From the NCBI GenBank assembly GCA_018524725.1, contig JAEUWP010000262.1, positions 62,001 to 126,000 on the forward strand: DNA of 64,000 bases, read 5' to 3'. Source of the stretch: Podaxis mareebaensis. Taxonomy: Eukaryota > Basidiomycota > Agaricomycetes > Agaricales > Agaricaceae. Under the pieces are notes generated by a model. The model did not search any database and had not been told where the DNA came from. It saw only the letters and a program-made list of their open reading frames with translations. Shown here piece after piece: positions 23,501 through 35,246 of this stretch. Made by a program: the position numbers and the translations under genes. Every line of letters begins with the position of its first letter. Within the stretch, counting starts at the first letter, position 1.

Positions 23501-23927
23501 ATGGCTGCACCTGGCTTGTCACGGCCAGCAAGGAGGCCCTAAGGACCCTCTTAACAGTTGCCTACTGTTGTACGACGGCAAGCTCTACTTGAAACAACTC
23601 CTTGGCATGCCTCTGCCCAACGCGGAGTTCGTTTTTCTCTCCGCTTGCGAAACGGCCATGGGGGATGACACAATATCGAACGAAGCATTGCATCTTGCAG
23701 GAGGGATGTTGTTTGCTGGGTTCAAGGCGGCTGTCGCGACGCTATGGTCGATAAATGATGATGACGGACCAGCTGTGGCAAAGGTCGTATACGAACACTT
23801 GTTTGTGGCAGACAGCCAGAAAACCGTGGCGGACAGTGCCGAAGCGTTGCAAAAGGCAGTTACTCGCCTGCGAGGTATGGGAGTTCCTACATATCGTTGG
23901 GCACCCTTCATTCATATTGGCGTCTGA
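20533..23927 (+). pseudogene. TPR-CHAT protein gene, copy 1 (broken)
   Basis: The first exon (20533 to about 23196) is open and encodes about 890 residues of TPR-like helical repeats. It is homologous along its length to the two minus-strand copies, with a different N-terminus (MQRYGQLCYYILN). Damage lies in the CHAT exon. About 65 nt covering the GGRLWWCPTGPLTYLPLH strand are missing after the former intron, and an in-frame TAG at 23457-23459 replaces the Glu of NGEAT. After that the frame is clean to 23927 and still contains the catalytic-type blocks LHLACHGQQGG (His) and FLSACETAMGD (Cys). It is an older paralogue, diverged and inactivated, although a shorter TPR-only protein could still be made. 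Confidence 0.85.
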
Positions 23928-26013
23928 GTGTGACATTTCTTCACTTTCCTGCGTGTTTCTTGTGTATGATATGCCTAACAAGTCCGTTTTAACTTGGGAG
24001 AAGGCGTCAGCCAAGTCCGTAATTTCGATTCTGCAAATAAACTCTTAACTCCATGTTAATCTCAGGGTATCTCCCTTTGAGAGAGACTCTTCCTAAAACC
24101 TCGTAGCTTTTGGGGTTCAAGGAGCATCGGGCGTCCGGTTTCTCATGGATAACATCTCACGAGCTTAACTTGAAGTCCCCAAGCGCCCATATTCTGGAAG
24201 CGCGATGGACATCACAAACTCGGGGTTGGTATCAGTCACCAGGCAGCGGGACTGCCCATGTGCTTGGCCTTTTCAACCACTATGCATCCCGGTTGATGAG
24301 ACAGAAGTCATGATCGGACGAGTCTTCTCTAGACGCACTGTAACTGCGAGGTTGACGGGTGGGTGACATGCATGATATATAGATATCTTCCCATCTATCT
24401 ACTGTATCTAACCCTGAGACTTGACTATTGAAACTATGCTTCTCTCCACTCCGGCGCCCGCTAGAATACTTCGCCCGAGTCTACTCTTGATGTTCGAGCT
24501 GCCTCGAGGCATCAAAAGTTGATAGAGCAACGGGATTATTGCAGGGGAGTCGGCGGAGGAAGGAGTGGTACACACACGTTCATGAACGCACAAGATCCGC
24601 AACGTATACATTCGCATTTTTCTTTGTATTTCTATTGCTTTCTAACAACCAACACCCTACTTCAGACGTTTGATGCGTCTGGCGCTTAGCAAGTGAAGAG
24701 AGACCGAGAAAGATGAAGTGATTTATATGAAGCCTTGAATATATATACAGTATTCATAGATATGTATATATACACGTTTTACCAATCGATCTATTAATCC
24801 AGAGATGTACTACATCGCCAGAGACCACAGATCATTAGGTAGCCAACGAGAAGGTAAGAGTAGAAGAAGGAAAATGATAGAAAGTTCCACCGGACCAGTG
24901 ATGTATGTATTTCTAAATGTCGTTACACAAGAAAACCAGAATCCGAACCATGCGGGGATGAAGAGCGTGGTCCAAAGAGAACCGACCAGTCGCAACTCCA
25001 GAGAACCAGGCCGAGGGTAGAAAAAAGGACCCTTTTTGAAGGTGAAAAGAAAGAAAGGAGCGAAGTCGAAGTCAAGTCGAGGGAAAGGGAAGTATTCGGG
25101 AAGTACCAGATGAGAAGAAGAATTTGATGATACACACGCTCGTCCAAGCGAACAAATCCATGCCGAAGTGCAGAGAAGATGAGATGATCTTGATGACGAA
25201 TAGGTCAAAAAGGAGTCCGGAGAGTGGGAGTAGGTGAAGAAGGAATGTGCGGAGTTTAAGGTGTTGGGAAAAAGACGTCCAAAAGAAATGAATGTGAATG
25301 GTTGATAGTGGCACATGGAAGGTGATTGTGGTAATCGTATCAACACGATCGGTGACATAGCGGCGATGTCGAAGCGGTCTGCTAAGTGTCTAGACTGGGT
25401 GTTTGACAAGGTTCCGGTATAGGCAGATCCCACTGGTGGAGCAAGTCAATCGGCAAGAGTGCCACCACAATGGTTGTCAGATATACGCGGGGAAAACGAG
25501 TGTGAAGAAGAGGTTGCTGAGAAGTGGGTGTGCGTGGGAAACTATATGTAAGTAGGTGGCTTTTCAAATTTGTAGAAGGGAGGAAAGCACACCCCGCCTT
25601 TGTCTCGAGGAAGGAATGAGAGTGGGTGATAAGTGATAGGAGTGGATGGTAAAGGAAAAAGGTTGACCAATAAATTGGAAATGAGTCTTGGACAAGATTG
25701 ATTGGACGAGGTGCAAAGAGCGACTGTCACTGTCACTGTCGATGCGAGTTGATCCCCATTTGAAAGATGAAGCAAAAAGGAGCGAGTGGACGTTTGAAAA
25801 TGCAGATTGCGAGAACTAGAGTGTTGGTGTGGTCCTTGTGTGGGAGGGTAGAGTAAAAGCATGTGTAATGCACAAGATATTGCGGGAAATGCAAGTGAGT
25901 GTGGATGTGGTGATAGTTCATGATGAAAGTTGGCGGCCAGCGGGACAATGGTGATACAATATATACAGTTAATGTGACCTTGAGAGCATTTGCCAAGTTC
26001 ACCGTTGAAGGAA
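23928..26013. other. intergenic, no gene supported
   Basis: A 2.1-kb spacer. An AT-rich TATATA patch lies at 24725-24780. From 24800 to 26000 the plus strand is AG-rich, which makes long Ser/Phe-rich frames on the minus strand that look like composition artefacts. A short tandem CTGTCA repeat is at about 25722-25740. The right end may be 3' UTR of the gene ending at 26014. Confidence 0.5.
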
Positions 26014-27945
26014 TCAATGGAGTTGGAAAGCGCTACCGAGTTCTATGCGCCTTCCCTTCCCTTCGCTATCACCCTCTCCATCAGCATCAGCTTCGTCACC
26101 GGGTGGTACGAGGCTGCTGAAGGAAATCCGTCGAGCAGGGGCAAGCCGACGAACCCTCCGCAAAGTTTTAACCTTTTGGGTAGCTGGACTGACGTTAATG
26201 TCAGCCGCAGGGCTAAGCGGATCGGGCTTGCCGACAGAGGACTCGGAGACAGGTAAGGGGCTGAAGGCTGACCTCAAAGAGGACAGTGCCCTTGGACCAT
26301 CTGACACATGCGACGGAGAGGGAGTATGCATTGTTCTAGGAGACATGATAGGTGCTGGGGACAAGGGTGTGTCCTGGGTCTGAGGTAGTTCGGGGCCGAA
26401 TATACTTGGGTTTCGCTGCAGGTTCATAGGGAGCGGCTTTGTGGGAGGTCGCACCTTGCCGCCTTTTCCCAAAGACTGAAGGTTTTCTTTCTTCACCTTC
26501 ACCCTTTCGCTACTCCCGCCCCTTGTTTCTCTCGGACCCTTGACACTTGCCTCCGGGCAAGCTGACCCTGACTTTGCTTTGGCCCCTCTCCTGGGGGTAA
26601 CGGGCGAAGAGATGGGAGTGGTGGGGGCAGGGGATTCGGGAGGCGGCGTGGCCCTTATGATGGAAGGTGTGGATTGCTTCCTGGGTTTCTTCGCTTGTTT
26701 GTTGCGCATCTTTTCCTCTTCATCCGATGAAGGACAGTTACTGGAATTTGTACGGACATGAGTGCTCTCTGTTGGTGTTTGCGCAAGGTATTCGCGTCTA
26801 TTCTCCTGGGCCAGAGCACCGAAGGATGGTGCACGTTTGGCACCAGTTTTACTGGCGACTGACGCGTCCTTTGGCGGAAGAGCTGGGCCGAAGTCATCGT
26901 CTTGCATCAGGCGTCGGACACGAGGATTCGGGAGGATGCCATCGCTGCTACTACTCAAAATAGACAACGAAGAGGAGGAAACCGATGAGACAGTCCGGCG
27001 TAGGACACGGGGCTGCGAAGAATACGAGGACAGCGTGTTCAAAGTAGAAGAGCTTGGGGTGGAGGGGTTAATCAGGGATGGGACGGGGCTGGAGGGAGGC
27101 GGAGAGGTACAACGATTGGGGCGAGCTGACCGTTGGTAGGGTTGATGGGCGGCCTGGCGTTCAGCGCGTTGAAGACGGCTCGAGAGACTAACGACGGAGT
27201 GAGGACAAAGAAAGCACAATGGAAAATCGCGTACCGAGCAAGGTGTTCGTTATTTTTAATATCTGTTCCAACAGCATTCAACATAAAGTCCATACTCGAT
27301 TGGCGATACAGGGGTCGCCTAGCACCGGCAGCAACCCTAACCGGTTTCTCCAAACCATCCTGAATGTAACTGTAGTTGGACTCCTCCTCTAACGCGTTCT
27401 CAGGTTCCTCAGTGATGATTTCGCGTTGTTGCTCGGCAGCGGTCTTTTCTTTTGCGCGTAGACGCGAAAGTTCAATGAGTTTAACGCGCGTCGCACGAAG
27501 AGAGTGCGGCCATTCGATCGGACCTTTGGCCTGTGAGACGCCTCGAGCAATTTTGTCGAGAAGATTGGAAGGTGGAATAGGACCGTTAAACGGAGTAACC
27601 AAGTGGGCGGGCAGAGCATCTAGAGTCTATACAATGGTTCTCAATCTTCAAGTTCCAGGACGGAGAAGACGTGTCACTCACCCTTGAGAGCAACAGGACT
27701 TGTTCCGGCTTCCATTCCCACTCGAGCTCATCAGGTCCGTTGGAACTATTCCAACTATCAGTGCTCTTTCTATTCGCAGCTGGGGTAACAAAGATGGATG
27801 AACAAGTGGGAGATCCGCAGCTGCGAGGGGTGCGAGGAGAGGCGGCAGAGTTAAGAGAGAGGAGTGAAGGGGTTCGGCGAGGAATGGGTGGATGAGGGAG
27901 GACTATGGCGAGGGGTGAGACTGCGTGGGCGCGTCGAGTCTGCAT
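26014..27945 (-). CDS. Ser/Pro-rich disordered protein, unassigned, 609 aa
   Basis: Three exons: 27945-27682 (88 codons), 27626-27235 and 27187-26014. Introns are 55 and 47 bp with good GT-AG ends, and exon lengths sum to 610 codons. The ordered core is in exons 1-2 (ELEWEWKPEQVLLLSR, TLDALPAHLVTPFNGPIPPSN, KGPIEWPHSLRATRVKLIELSRLRAKE). Exon 3 is a long Ser-, Pro- and Lys-rich disordered tail with several basic patches (RRGAKAKS, KTLRRVRRLAPARR) that could be nuclear localisation signals. No enzyme motif is seen. It looks like a fungal conserved hypothetical protein, possibly a phosphorylated nuclear or cell-cycle scaffold, which is only an inference from composition. Confidence 0.8.
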
Positions 27946-29410
27946 AGATAATGGCAAAATAAGTAGAAGGAGAGGCAGTGAAGGATTAGGCTGGATGAAC
28001 AGGAGGATAGAAGCAGAGAGCGAGGTGGACGACCTGTACGACGAGCAACTGGTGCGAGTTCGACGCAGACGACAGCGACAAACGGGATGCGCACAGGTGC
28101 AAGCGGTAAGCAGAGAGTCTTCCCCAAAGTTGTAGCTCCACAGGGAACTCTATCTACCAAACTGTGACCAACCATGTACAAACACACAAACAATCCCCAT
28201 CGACCCTGATCATCGCTGCTGGATCTCCAGATGCGGCGACCGGCTCTCGTCTCCCCGTTGCCTCGATCACCAAGATTCCACATCAGTCCACGTCTCCTTC
28301 AATTTCAGTGCTTTCGGCAGTCTCTTCTCATGACTCAGAATGTCTTTCCGTCCTCTCAGCTATGATATGCCTGCACAGAAACATACGAAAACACCACGTC
28401 GTGTATTTCCTCTCACGATCTTCGTGATGGGTCTGTCGAATTTTGCAATCTTCACTCCCCGAAGCCACCTGCTTCCATTCCGGATTTGTCGTCCCTGGTC
28501 CGCCCATGACGCATCCGGAAAAGTCTTGCAACGTGCTCTGCATCGTGCCCTCTCGCGTAACGCTGAATTCCAGAAGACTATGCCAAACCTTGTGACCCGC
28601 AATTCTTCTTTCCCGCCTTGTCCTTAGGAACCTCTCTTTGTTTTCAACTTGTTCAATCAACAAAATGTCCCCCTTAAGGATCATCCCACCTCAGGGGGTC
28701 GCGGTCTGTGTCCCTAGGAAAAGAAGAAATCTTTGGGTGTTTAATGGCACAGGAGAGCACTTCTCCAGCATCATTATCACCGAACGGAAGAGTAATTTAA
28801 GCATCGGTCTCTCAATTTCGGGGTGACACAAGTCTTGCAAATTCCTAGTCCCAGTTCATCAGCCCCAAGCGAATCTTCCGCACGCACCTCTTATCAGTAC
28901 AAAACCGGGTGCATGGATGCGATCAAGTCCGTCTCCTTGTCGGCCTTGTTCCTCGAAGCGGCCAATACCGTATACCGATCTGGTCAAGGGGCTCTTTACC
29001 GCAGCGCTCCTGCTTCACACCGACACGAAGCAGGCTCCAATAATTAACGAGACTGTATTAGGGCTTGTTTGGAGTACGTGATCAATACAACCCCTTCCAT
29101 GGCTGCCAGTCTTCCTTGTACCTTCGAGAACAGTTCTTGAACAATTAACACTGGAATTCACCCTCCACGTTGTAATCAGTATTACCTTCATGAACACCTG
29201 CACCAACATCATAACGCCTCACCTCCCTTTGTGTCTATATTGTCAATAACAGGACCCTTCGGACCCCACATGAATGGAGCTCACTGCGCCCTATTGCTCG
29301 CATTGGTCCCGTCATTGTCTGCTGAGATCAGAGTGGTGTCAATTCGCCACCAAATACCGCCACTAATACCACAACACCGTCAGCCACATTATTATGCGTG
29401 AACACTACCG
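27946..29410. other. intergenic, no gene supported
   Basis: Spacer between the Ser-rich gene and the tandem TPR-CHAT units. Open frames on both strands are short and lack family features. The first few hundred bases must contain the promoter of the Ser-rich gene. Confidence 0.5.
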
Positions 29411-29709
29411 ACCACTTGGCTTTCGTAAGTTGAACACCAGATTTTCGTGGCGCACGGTTCGGAGTTGTTCTTTTAGTTATACCGTTTGTCGTCGTTCCTG
29501 ATTTATCACCAATTCATTCAACGAGCTCTCCCAATATACTAGACTTTACACACGTTGTTGGAGTGTATATGCTACACGTTTTTAGCGATTCCGGATGTGG
29601 AGCCAATTCAGTTCCGATTCAGTTCTCATTGAAAACTCACTGAAAACAAGGTTGTACATACATTCTACTATACAGACCAGTTGGGTAACAATCAGATAGT
29701 ACATGTCCC

Positions 29710-32700
29710 TCAGATCCCGAGATGAATAAACGGCACCCAACGATGCGTAGGGACTCCCGCACTCCGCAAATAATCGACAGCCTTCTTCAACGCCTCCGCA
29801 CCATCAGCCACAGTCCTTTCACAACCCTCAGCAAACAGGTGCTCATATACAATCCTTGCTACCGTCGGCCCATCGTCATCATTAATCGACCACATCGTCG
29901 CAATAGCCCCCTTGAACCCCGTAAACATCAACCCTCCAGCAAGATGCAACGATTCATTCGACATCTCAGCATCACCCTTCGCAGTTTCACATGCAGAAAG
30001 AAAAACGAATTCAGCTTTCTTCAGAGGTGTGGTAAGTAACTGCTTGAGGTAGAGTTGTCCGTCACTCAAAACCAAGCAGCTCTTGAGGGGCTCCTTCGTG
30101 CCGCCTTGTTGACCATGGCAAGCCAAATGTAACCACTGAGCGTCAGGTAAAGCAGCAAGAACGTTGTTCATCGTTGCCTCGCCGTTAACGAGGACAGAAG
30201 TTCGAGGTGTTCCAACGCTCTCTCTGATAACCTTCACTTCCCTCATAACGCTCGGAAGCGGTGGGAATGCGCCACTCGGAGATTCGGAGATACCAACGAT
30301 GGTTACGTTCGAGTGAAGCGCTGATATAGGCTCGCGACTTCTTCCACGTATTAAACCGCTCAGCGTGGAAGTGTATGATGGAATGAAATCGTTCGGGGGA
30401 CCCGCTGCATGCAAAGGAAGATAGGTGAGAGGGCCTGTCGGGCACCACCAAAGCCTTCCTCCAGTGATCCCGTTCTGCAAGACATGTTAATGGGATTTGT
30501 GTGTTGGAGGAATTAGAATACGTACCTGTCGTAGGACGCCATATATCGGGGAAACCACATACGTCCATAGCCATTCCAAAACTTCACTGAGCATATTGTG
30601 ATCAGGTGCCTGACGTGAGACGCGACCGGCACGATTTACTCCGAGATCTCTTGTATGAATCCCAAGGTTCTCCAGCGCCTTTTGGTGTCGCTGCTGTTGG
30701 AATTTGAGGACTTCCGCGTCGACGAAGCGAAGCCTCTCATGAATGACAGGTTGATCGGGGTTCAACATGATGAGTGCTTCGCTACTGTCGCGGGTGCAGC
30801 TGACCATTACGATAGGACCATGAGCCGCAGCTTCTCGGAGTTTTGAAAACGGTGTAGGAAGGAGGAAATGCTCTAAGCCAGGCAGAGTTCTGATCTCCTC
30901 GAGGAGAGCATCCCGTTCCATAGCTAATCTCCGCATTCTATCAGCCATCTCGGAAGGGATCCTTCTTTGGAGCGGATCTCCGTCCCCTTCCCCCGTAACG
31001 GTGACGAGTTGTCCCAGTTCGGCGGAGAGCCTCCTTAGATTGTCTGCGAGCTCTGGACGATGAGGCTCGAGCAGAGAGAAATCCGCTTGAAGATCGAGAA
31101 GCTGGTTGAAAGTGATCGATAGACTCTGTTCGAAGAACTCAACCGCCGCTTCGTAATTCTTGTGAAGAACACAGGAGGCTACCGCATTCGCCGCCAACTG
31201 GGTGACGTTATATTTTACCAGGACCTCGTGCCTAGTAGTGATATTGGTTCCAACCCAAAGGAGCGCAGGAAGGACCCCAAAGGCGTAGGTATATGCGTCC
31301 AATGATTCCGGAGACTGCACAGAATCGACGAAACTGGCCCACCTCCGTGCTAAATTCCATTGATTTCCCGGATCTCTATTCGTTGAAGCTGCTGCACGGC
31401 GGTATGCATCTATCGACAGTTTCTTGAGTTCCTCCGTACGATCCAAGGCGAACTGGTGTTCGTATATCAACGACAAAGTGCCATATCTAGATCCAGCAGC
31501 GGTATGATCATCTGGCGTATTGCTCGTTGAAGCCAAAGCCAACTGAAGTGCCGCCTGTAAATCATTTTCTTCTCGCAATCGAATATATCGTTGTACAAGC
31601 TGCCAGGCCAGGGAATTTTGCAGGTCGGGAAGGTCCGGGTCATTCAATCGTTCTCCCGCTTCAACTGCCATCCTCAGCCACTTCAGGATATTATTCCGTG
31701 CTTCAAATCCCCCGAAGCAATCATATCGAGTAAAGCAAAGGGAGGCCATGATACTATAGCGCTCCGGAAGGTTCCGGTCATCCTGAGGTGTTTGATCCAG
31801 AACCTCTTGCATAAAAGCTGTGGCCTGGTCCATATCCTTCACATCACGCGAGATCCCCACTTTAAGTTGGAACAAATAGGCCAGGTGGGCGAGGGATTCA
31901 AGGTAGTTTGGGTCCGTCTTTGGCATCTTTTCGCGAGCGAGTTGCGCTAACTCGAGGGCACTCCCTAAGTCCTGAGCGTCTCGGTGCCGACGGTACCGGA
32001 AGCAATACAGGGACGAAAGGTGAAGTCGCTGGTGAGGGAGGTCGCCATGACCTTCAGGACGCAAAGCTAGACCAGCTTCACAACTGCTGATAGCCAGCTC
32101 CAGGTCAGAAGCAGAACCCAGTCGATGATAGAACAAGCCGTATATGTCGGCCATATCTTCTTTGAGGGCTGCAATCTGCGAAGGACTTTCATGTTTCGCA
32201 AGGTTTTCAGCATCCTGAACGTAGCGAAGAGCTTTTCGGAGATCTGCGATATCCCTGTCCCTACGGTACTTGGATACGAATAGCCGAGAGACGATATGAC
32301 AGACTCGTGAATAGAGGGGATAGGTACGGGGCAGGTTGTCCAACGCCTGCATCGAAAAACGAAGGGCTGCATCAAGATCTTCAGGGTTTCGAGTGCGTCC
32401 GTAGCGTAGCCTATATGATTGTGCCAGCAACATAGTCCTGGTCGCGTGGTCGATTGTTCCACTAGTCGTCGCCTCCAACACAGCCATGCGTAGATCGATG
32501 ACACGATTCACAGTTTCTACATCGAGGGATATACCGGCGCGTGACTCCAGGATGTCCGCCAGGTCACTTTGCCGTTCCGCGTAATCTTTGTCATTTGGCG
32601 AGGTGCTCTCGAGCGCAACCGTGGCCCAGTGCACACCAGACTCGATATCCTCCGCGTTCCCCGCCGCATCATAAAGTGTGGAATACGATTTAGCAATGGA

Positions 32701-33216
32701 ATTCATCAACCATGCTCTGTCGACGTGACCTTCAGGAAGCACAGAGAGGACACGATGCTGGTATTCCAACGACGTCCTCAAGTATTCCACTTTCCGAAGT
32801 CGAGAATAGATCCTCCGGGACAGCCAAACCAGGTTATCTACATACCAGGCGACACTTGGATTATGAGGAGAAACCACAGCCAAAGCGGATTTCTGCAGCA
32901 GAAAGGCCAAGTAAAGATCCCAGCCAAGGCTGGTCTCGCCATAACGCCTTCGCAACGAGCTTGAGAGGCGTGTTTGATAATGAGGTAGCTTTGGATGATG
33001 ATTGGGAGTGGTGGATAAGGCTATCCATGAATAATGGATGGACGTGTTTAGGTAATCCAACCGTCGCCATCGCTCGAACATACGTCGGTATAACATTGCG
33101 AGTGGTGGGGATAAGATCCCTTTGATCATTTCAACAAGGATACCGGAGAGCTTCTGGACGTAAGGCAAGAGTTGCTTGCGGTGTTGGATACGATCTCTTC
33201 GTATTTCGGGCACCAT
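29710..33216 (-). CDS. TPR-CHAT protein (caspase-like CHAT domain), copy 2
   Basis: Exon 1 is 33216-30526 (897 codons), the intron is 51 bp, and exon 2 is 30474-29710 (254 residues), giving 1,151 residues. Residues ~40-700 are a chain of degenerate ~50-residue helical pairs of the fungal TPR type, such as RLDYLNTSI...HHPKLPHYQ and KVEYLRTSLEYQHRVLSVLPEGH. These are likely a long superhelical scaffold. The C-terminus is a CHAT domain (clan CD, relative of caspases and separases): GGRLWWCPTGPLTYLPLHA, LHLACHGQQGG with His 1017, FLSACETAKGD with Cys 1059, then LAGGLMFTGFKGAIATMWSINDDDGP. The catalytic dyad is intact, so proteolytic activity is plausible. There is no signal peptide. Such proteins are expanded in mushroom-forming fungi, and their targets are unknown. 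It is the tandem sister of copy 3. Confidence 0.93.
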
Positions 33217-33618
33217 TATGCTTCAACCAATCCAGGCGCCAAGTCAGAATGACTATAATAGCTTGGAAGAATAAGCACTCACCGACCGGTTGATTGTGAG
33301 TTGGCTTTGGGACAAATCAAGGTGTACTAAGCTTTACTGAGAAGCTCGTCTTCGGTGAGAGGTATTGTCATAATGCGCTCAGGGTGCCTCCTGCGTGTAT
33401 CGTGGCTGTTACAATACTCAACGGGGGTAGATTTGGGCACGGCAATTGCCATCAGATGTCCCTCACCCTTCCATAAATGGCATTCTTGTTTCCCTTGCAA
33501 GCCCGCATGCTCTGGGACGTTCACAGTCTGGGGTAGGTTCGCCTTACGGTGAGGAACCATTTTTTGTCTGCGGAACAGGCCACCTTATGTACCGTGACAA
33601 ATTCTGCCTGCGAGCCTC

Positions 33619-33950
33619 TGTAGAATACACACTCAGTCACTCGTTAGCGGTACGAGAACTATATTAGGTACCTGTAGAATACACACTGTATAATGTATGA
33701 GTGATAGTCCGTGAAAGGGTAATCTAATTGCTCACCTCAGTCACTCGTTAGCGGTACGAGAACTGAGGAGAGTGTACATCGTGTCTACGCATATATCTAT
33801 GTATCAGTTCGAGAGGAGAGAGTAATAATGTCTATCTACGATGTCATTCTGAGTCAAGCAAATAAAGTAAAGTCCATTCGTCGTACGTCATTTCAATATC
33901 CCCTAATCCTCCTGCGCTCGCGTGTCTCGGTGCGCACTTAGGATCCAACA
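33619..33950. mobile_element. solo LTR, 332 bp
   Basis: Starts TG and ends CA. It is flanked by the 5-bp direct repeat GCCTC (33614-33618 and 33951-33955). Unit B has the uninterrupted site with one GCCTC at about 39357. These three signs define a solo LTR left after recombination of a retrotransposon. Inside, a 16-bp word (33618-33633 and 33672-33687) and a 29-bp word (33632-33660 and 33736-33764) are each repeated, so the LTR has an internal partial duplication. No internal retroelement genes remain here. Confidence 0.88.
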
Positions 33951-34257
33951 GCCTCCCCGGTATATACCGCTGATAGACCAATTCAGTCGCATTCTGTGGA
34001 CAAAGTGCTGGGCGGATTGATGTGCGTGCGTCGAGGGTATAAACATGCGTTAAAGTTCGACTTGGACACCCATTCTAACCCCATGCTTTATGCTTTATAG
34101 ATCGTTTTACCCTGTGCCGTGTATAAAGTATTCAATGCCTCGGAATTGGAACACGCCGCATAGTCCCATTGCGATACACACCAACGGGCTGAGTCTATTC
34201 TTACTACAAAGTATAAACGCGTGAGCAAGTAGCAAGGGTCTGAACAAGCATATACTA

Positions 34258-34986
34258 TGGGTCACCCTTGGTTCGCTGACACCCCCGGTTCGCTGTCTCG
34301 AGAATATCTCGATTCTCGTTGAACCTACGCACTTCAAACTTTATATACCACTTGTTAACGGTAGTCCTGACACATTCCAGGTTGTTTGAAGTTTATACCT
34401 TGGGTAGATAAAAAGTTGAGCTTTCCGCTGCTTGTCACGCTCTGCCAGACAATGCCGAATCAGAGTGCAAATAAAATGATCGTATCAATCACATGTTTTG
34501 ATGCCATTTCGCAATGGAGCTATTTCATCAGCCAGGCAAGCAGCTGAACCCGCTCGAGTTGATGTGCTTCAGGACCACTATTACCGTCCTGAGCCTAATC
34601 CTCACATTCCTGGACATTCATCAAGTGTCCGAGTCCCGCAGCAAATTCCACCTATCCATACATCAATGCCATCTCCGCCAGTGCAACCACTGCACCAATC
34701 CTATAAGTATGAACTCGGTCGGTATCCTGCACTGGCTCCATCTAGACCTCAAACGGAACATCCTCAGCCGTGGTCTTACTCTAATCTTTGGTAGAATCTC
34801 ATCAGACCTAATATCTCAATATTTATTAATGATGCTTATTGCTGCTTACTTCGTCTAATACTACACTAAATGTCCAACTCTCGTACGAGACATACGGCGA
34901 TTAGTGGTTGTCATATTCGGCTTGTCTCGGCTGCCTTGTCACAGCCGTGACCAGCGAACCGGTGTCAGCGAACCAAGGGTGACCCA
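34258..34986. mobile_element. 729-bp non-autonomous TIR DNA transposon
   Basis: The ends form an inverted repeat. The first 26 bases from 34258 equal the reverse complement of the last 26 ending at 34986. After a 3-base offset the word GGTTCGCTG also matches. Each end holds two GGTTCGCTG words. The flanks are TA on both sides (34256-34257 and 34987-34988), and unit B lacks the whole block. A TA target suggests a Tc1/mariner-like mechanism. No transposase is encoded, so it depends on an element elsewhere. Confidence 0.85.
34498..34794 (+). CDS. 98-codon Pro-rich ORF inside the TIR element (doubtful)
   Basis: Open from ATG to stop within the 729-bp element. The predicted peptide is rich in Pro, His and Gln (for example YYRPEPNPHIPG and PPIHTSMPSPPVQPLHQS), unlike any transposase catalytic region. 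It may be a captured host exon or the disordered N-terminus of a deleted transposase, or it may be chance. I do not recognise it. Confidence 0.25.
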   Translation: MMPFRNGAISSARQAAEPARVDVLQDHYYRPEPNPHIPGHSSSVRVPQQIPPIHTSMPSPPVQPLHQSYKYELGRYPALAPSRPQTEHPQPWSYSNLW

Positions 34987-35246
34987 TAGTACCCTATATA
35001 CCCTATAAAGTACTAACACGGAAACAATATAACGGTATAAAGGTACGGAAAATGAGGTCCACTTGGGTTTCTATTACAGGGGGGTATCTGAGGTGGTGTA
35101 AAAATTAACAGACAATGGATTCGTATCATGGGCTAAGTCCATGAGGGAAGGAAGGAAATTCAAAGATTGGGAGGCATTCGTTAGAACCAACAATCTTTGA
35201 TGGAGCAGTATTATGATAGGTATGATTCTGAATAAGAGAAGCTACT

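Larger units (their letters stand above)
29411..35220. repeat. tandem duplication unit A (TPR-CHAT copy 2)
   Basis: Directly repeated with 35247-39910 in the same orientation, including the 3' flank, gene, upstream region and about 1 kb beyond. It is longer than unit B by about 1.15 kb, almost all explained by a 332-bp solo LTR (33619-33950) and a 729-bp TIR element (34258-34986) that unit B lacks. Confidence 0.92.

Noticed and set aside
24810..25433. 207-codon minus-strand frame rich in Ser and Phe
   Set aside because: Arises from an AG-rich plus strand. No domain, no splice extension, and overlapping frames look equally good.
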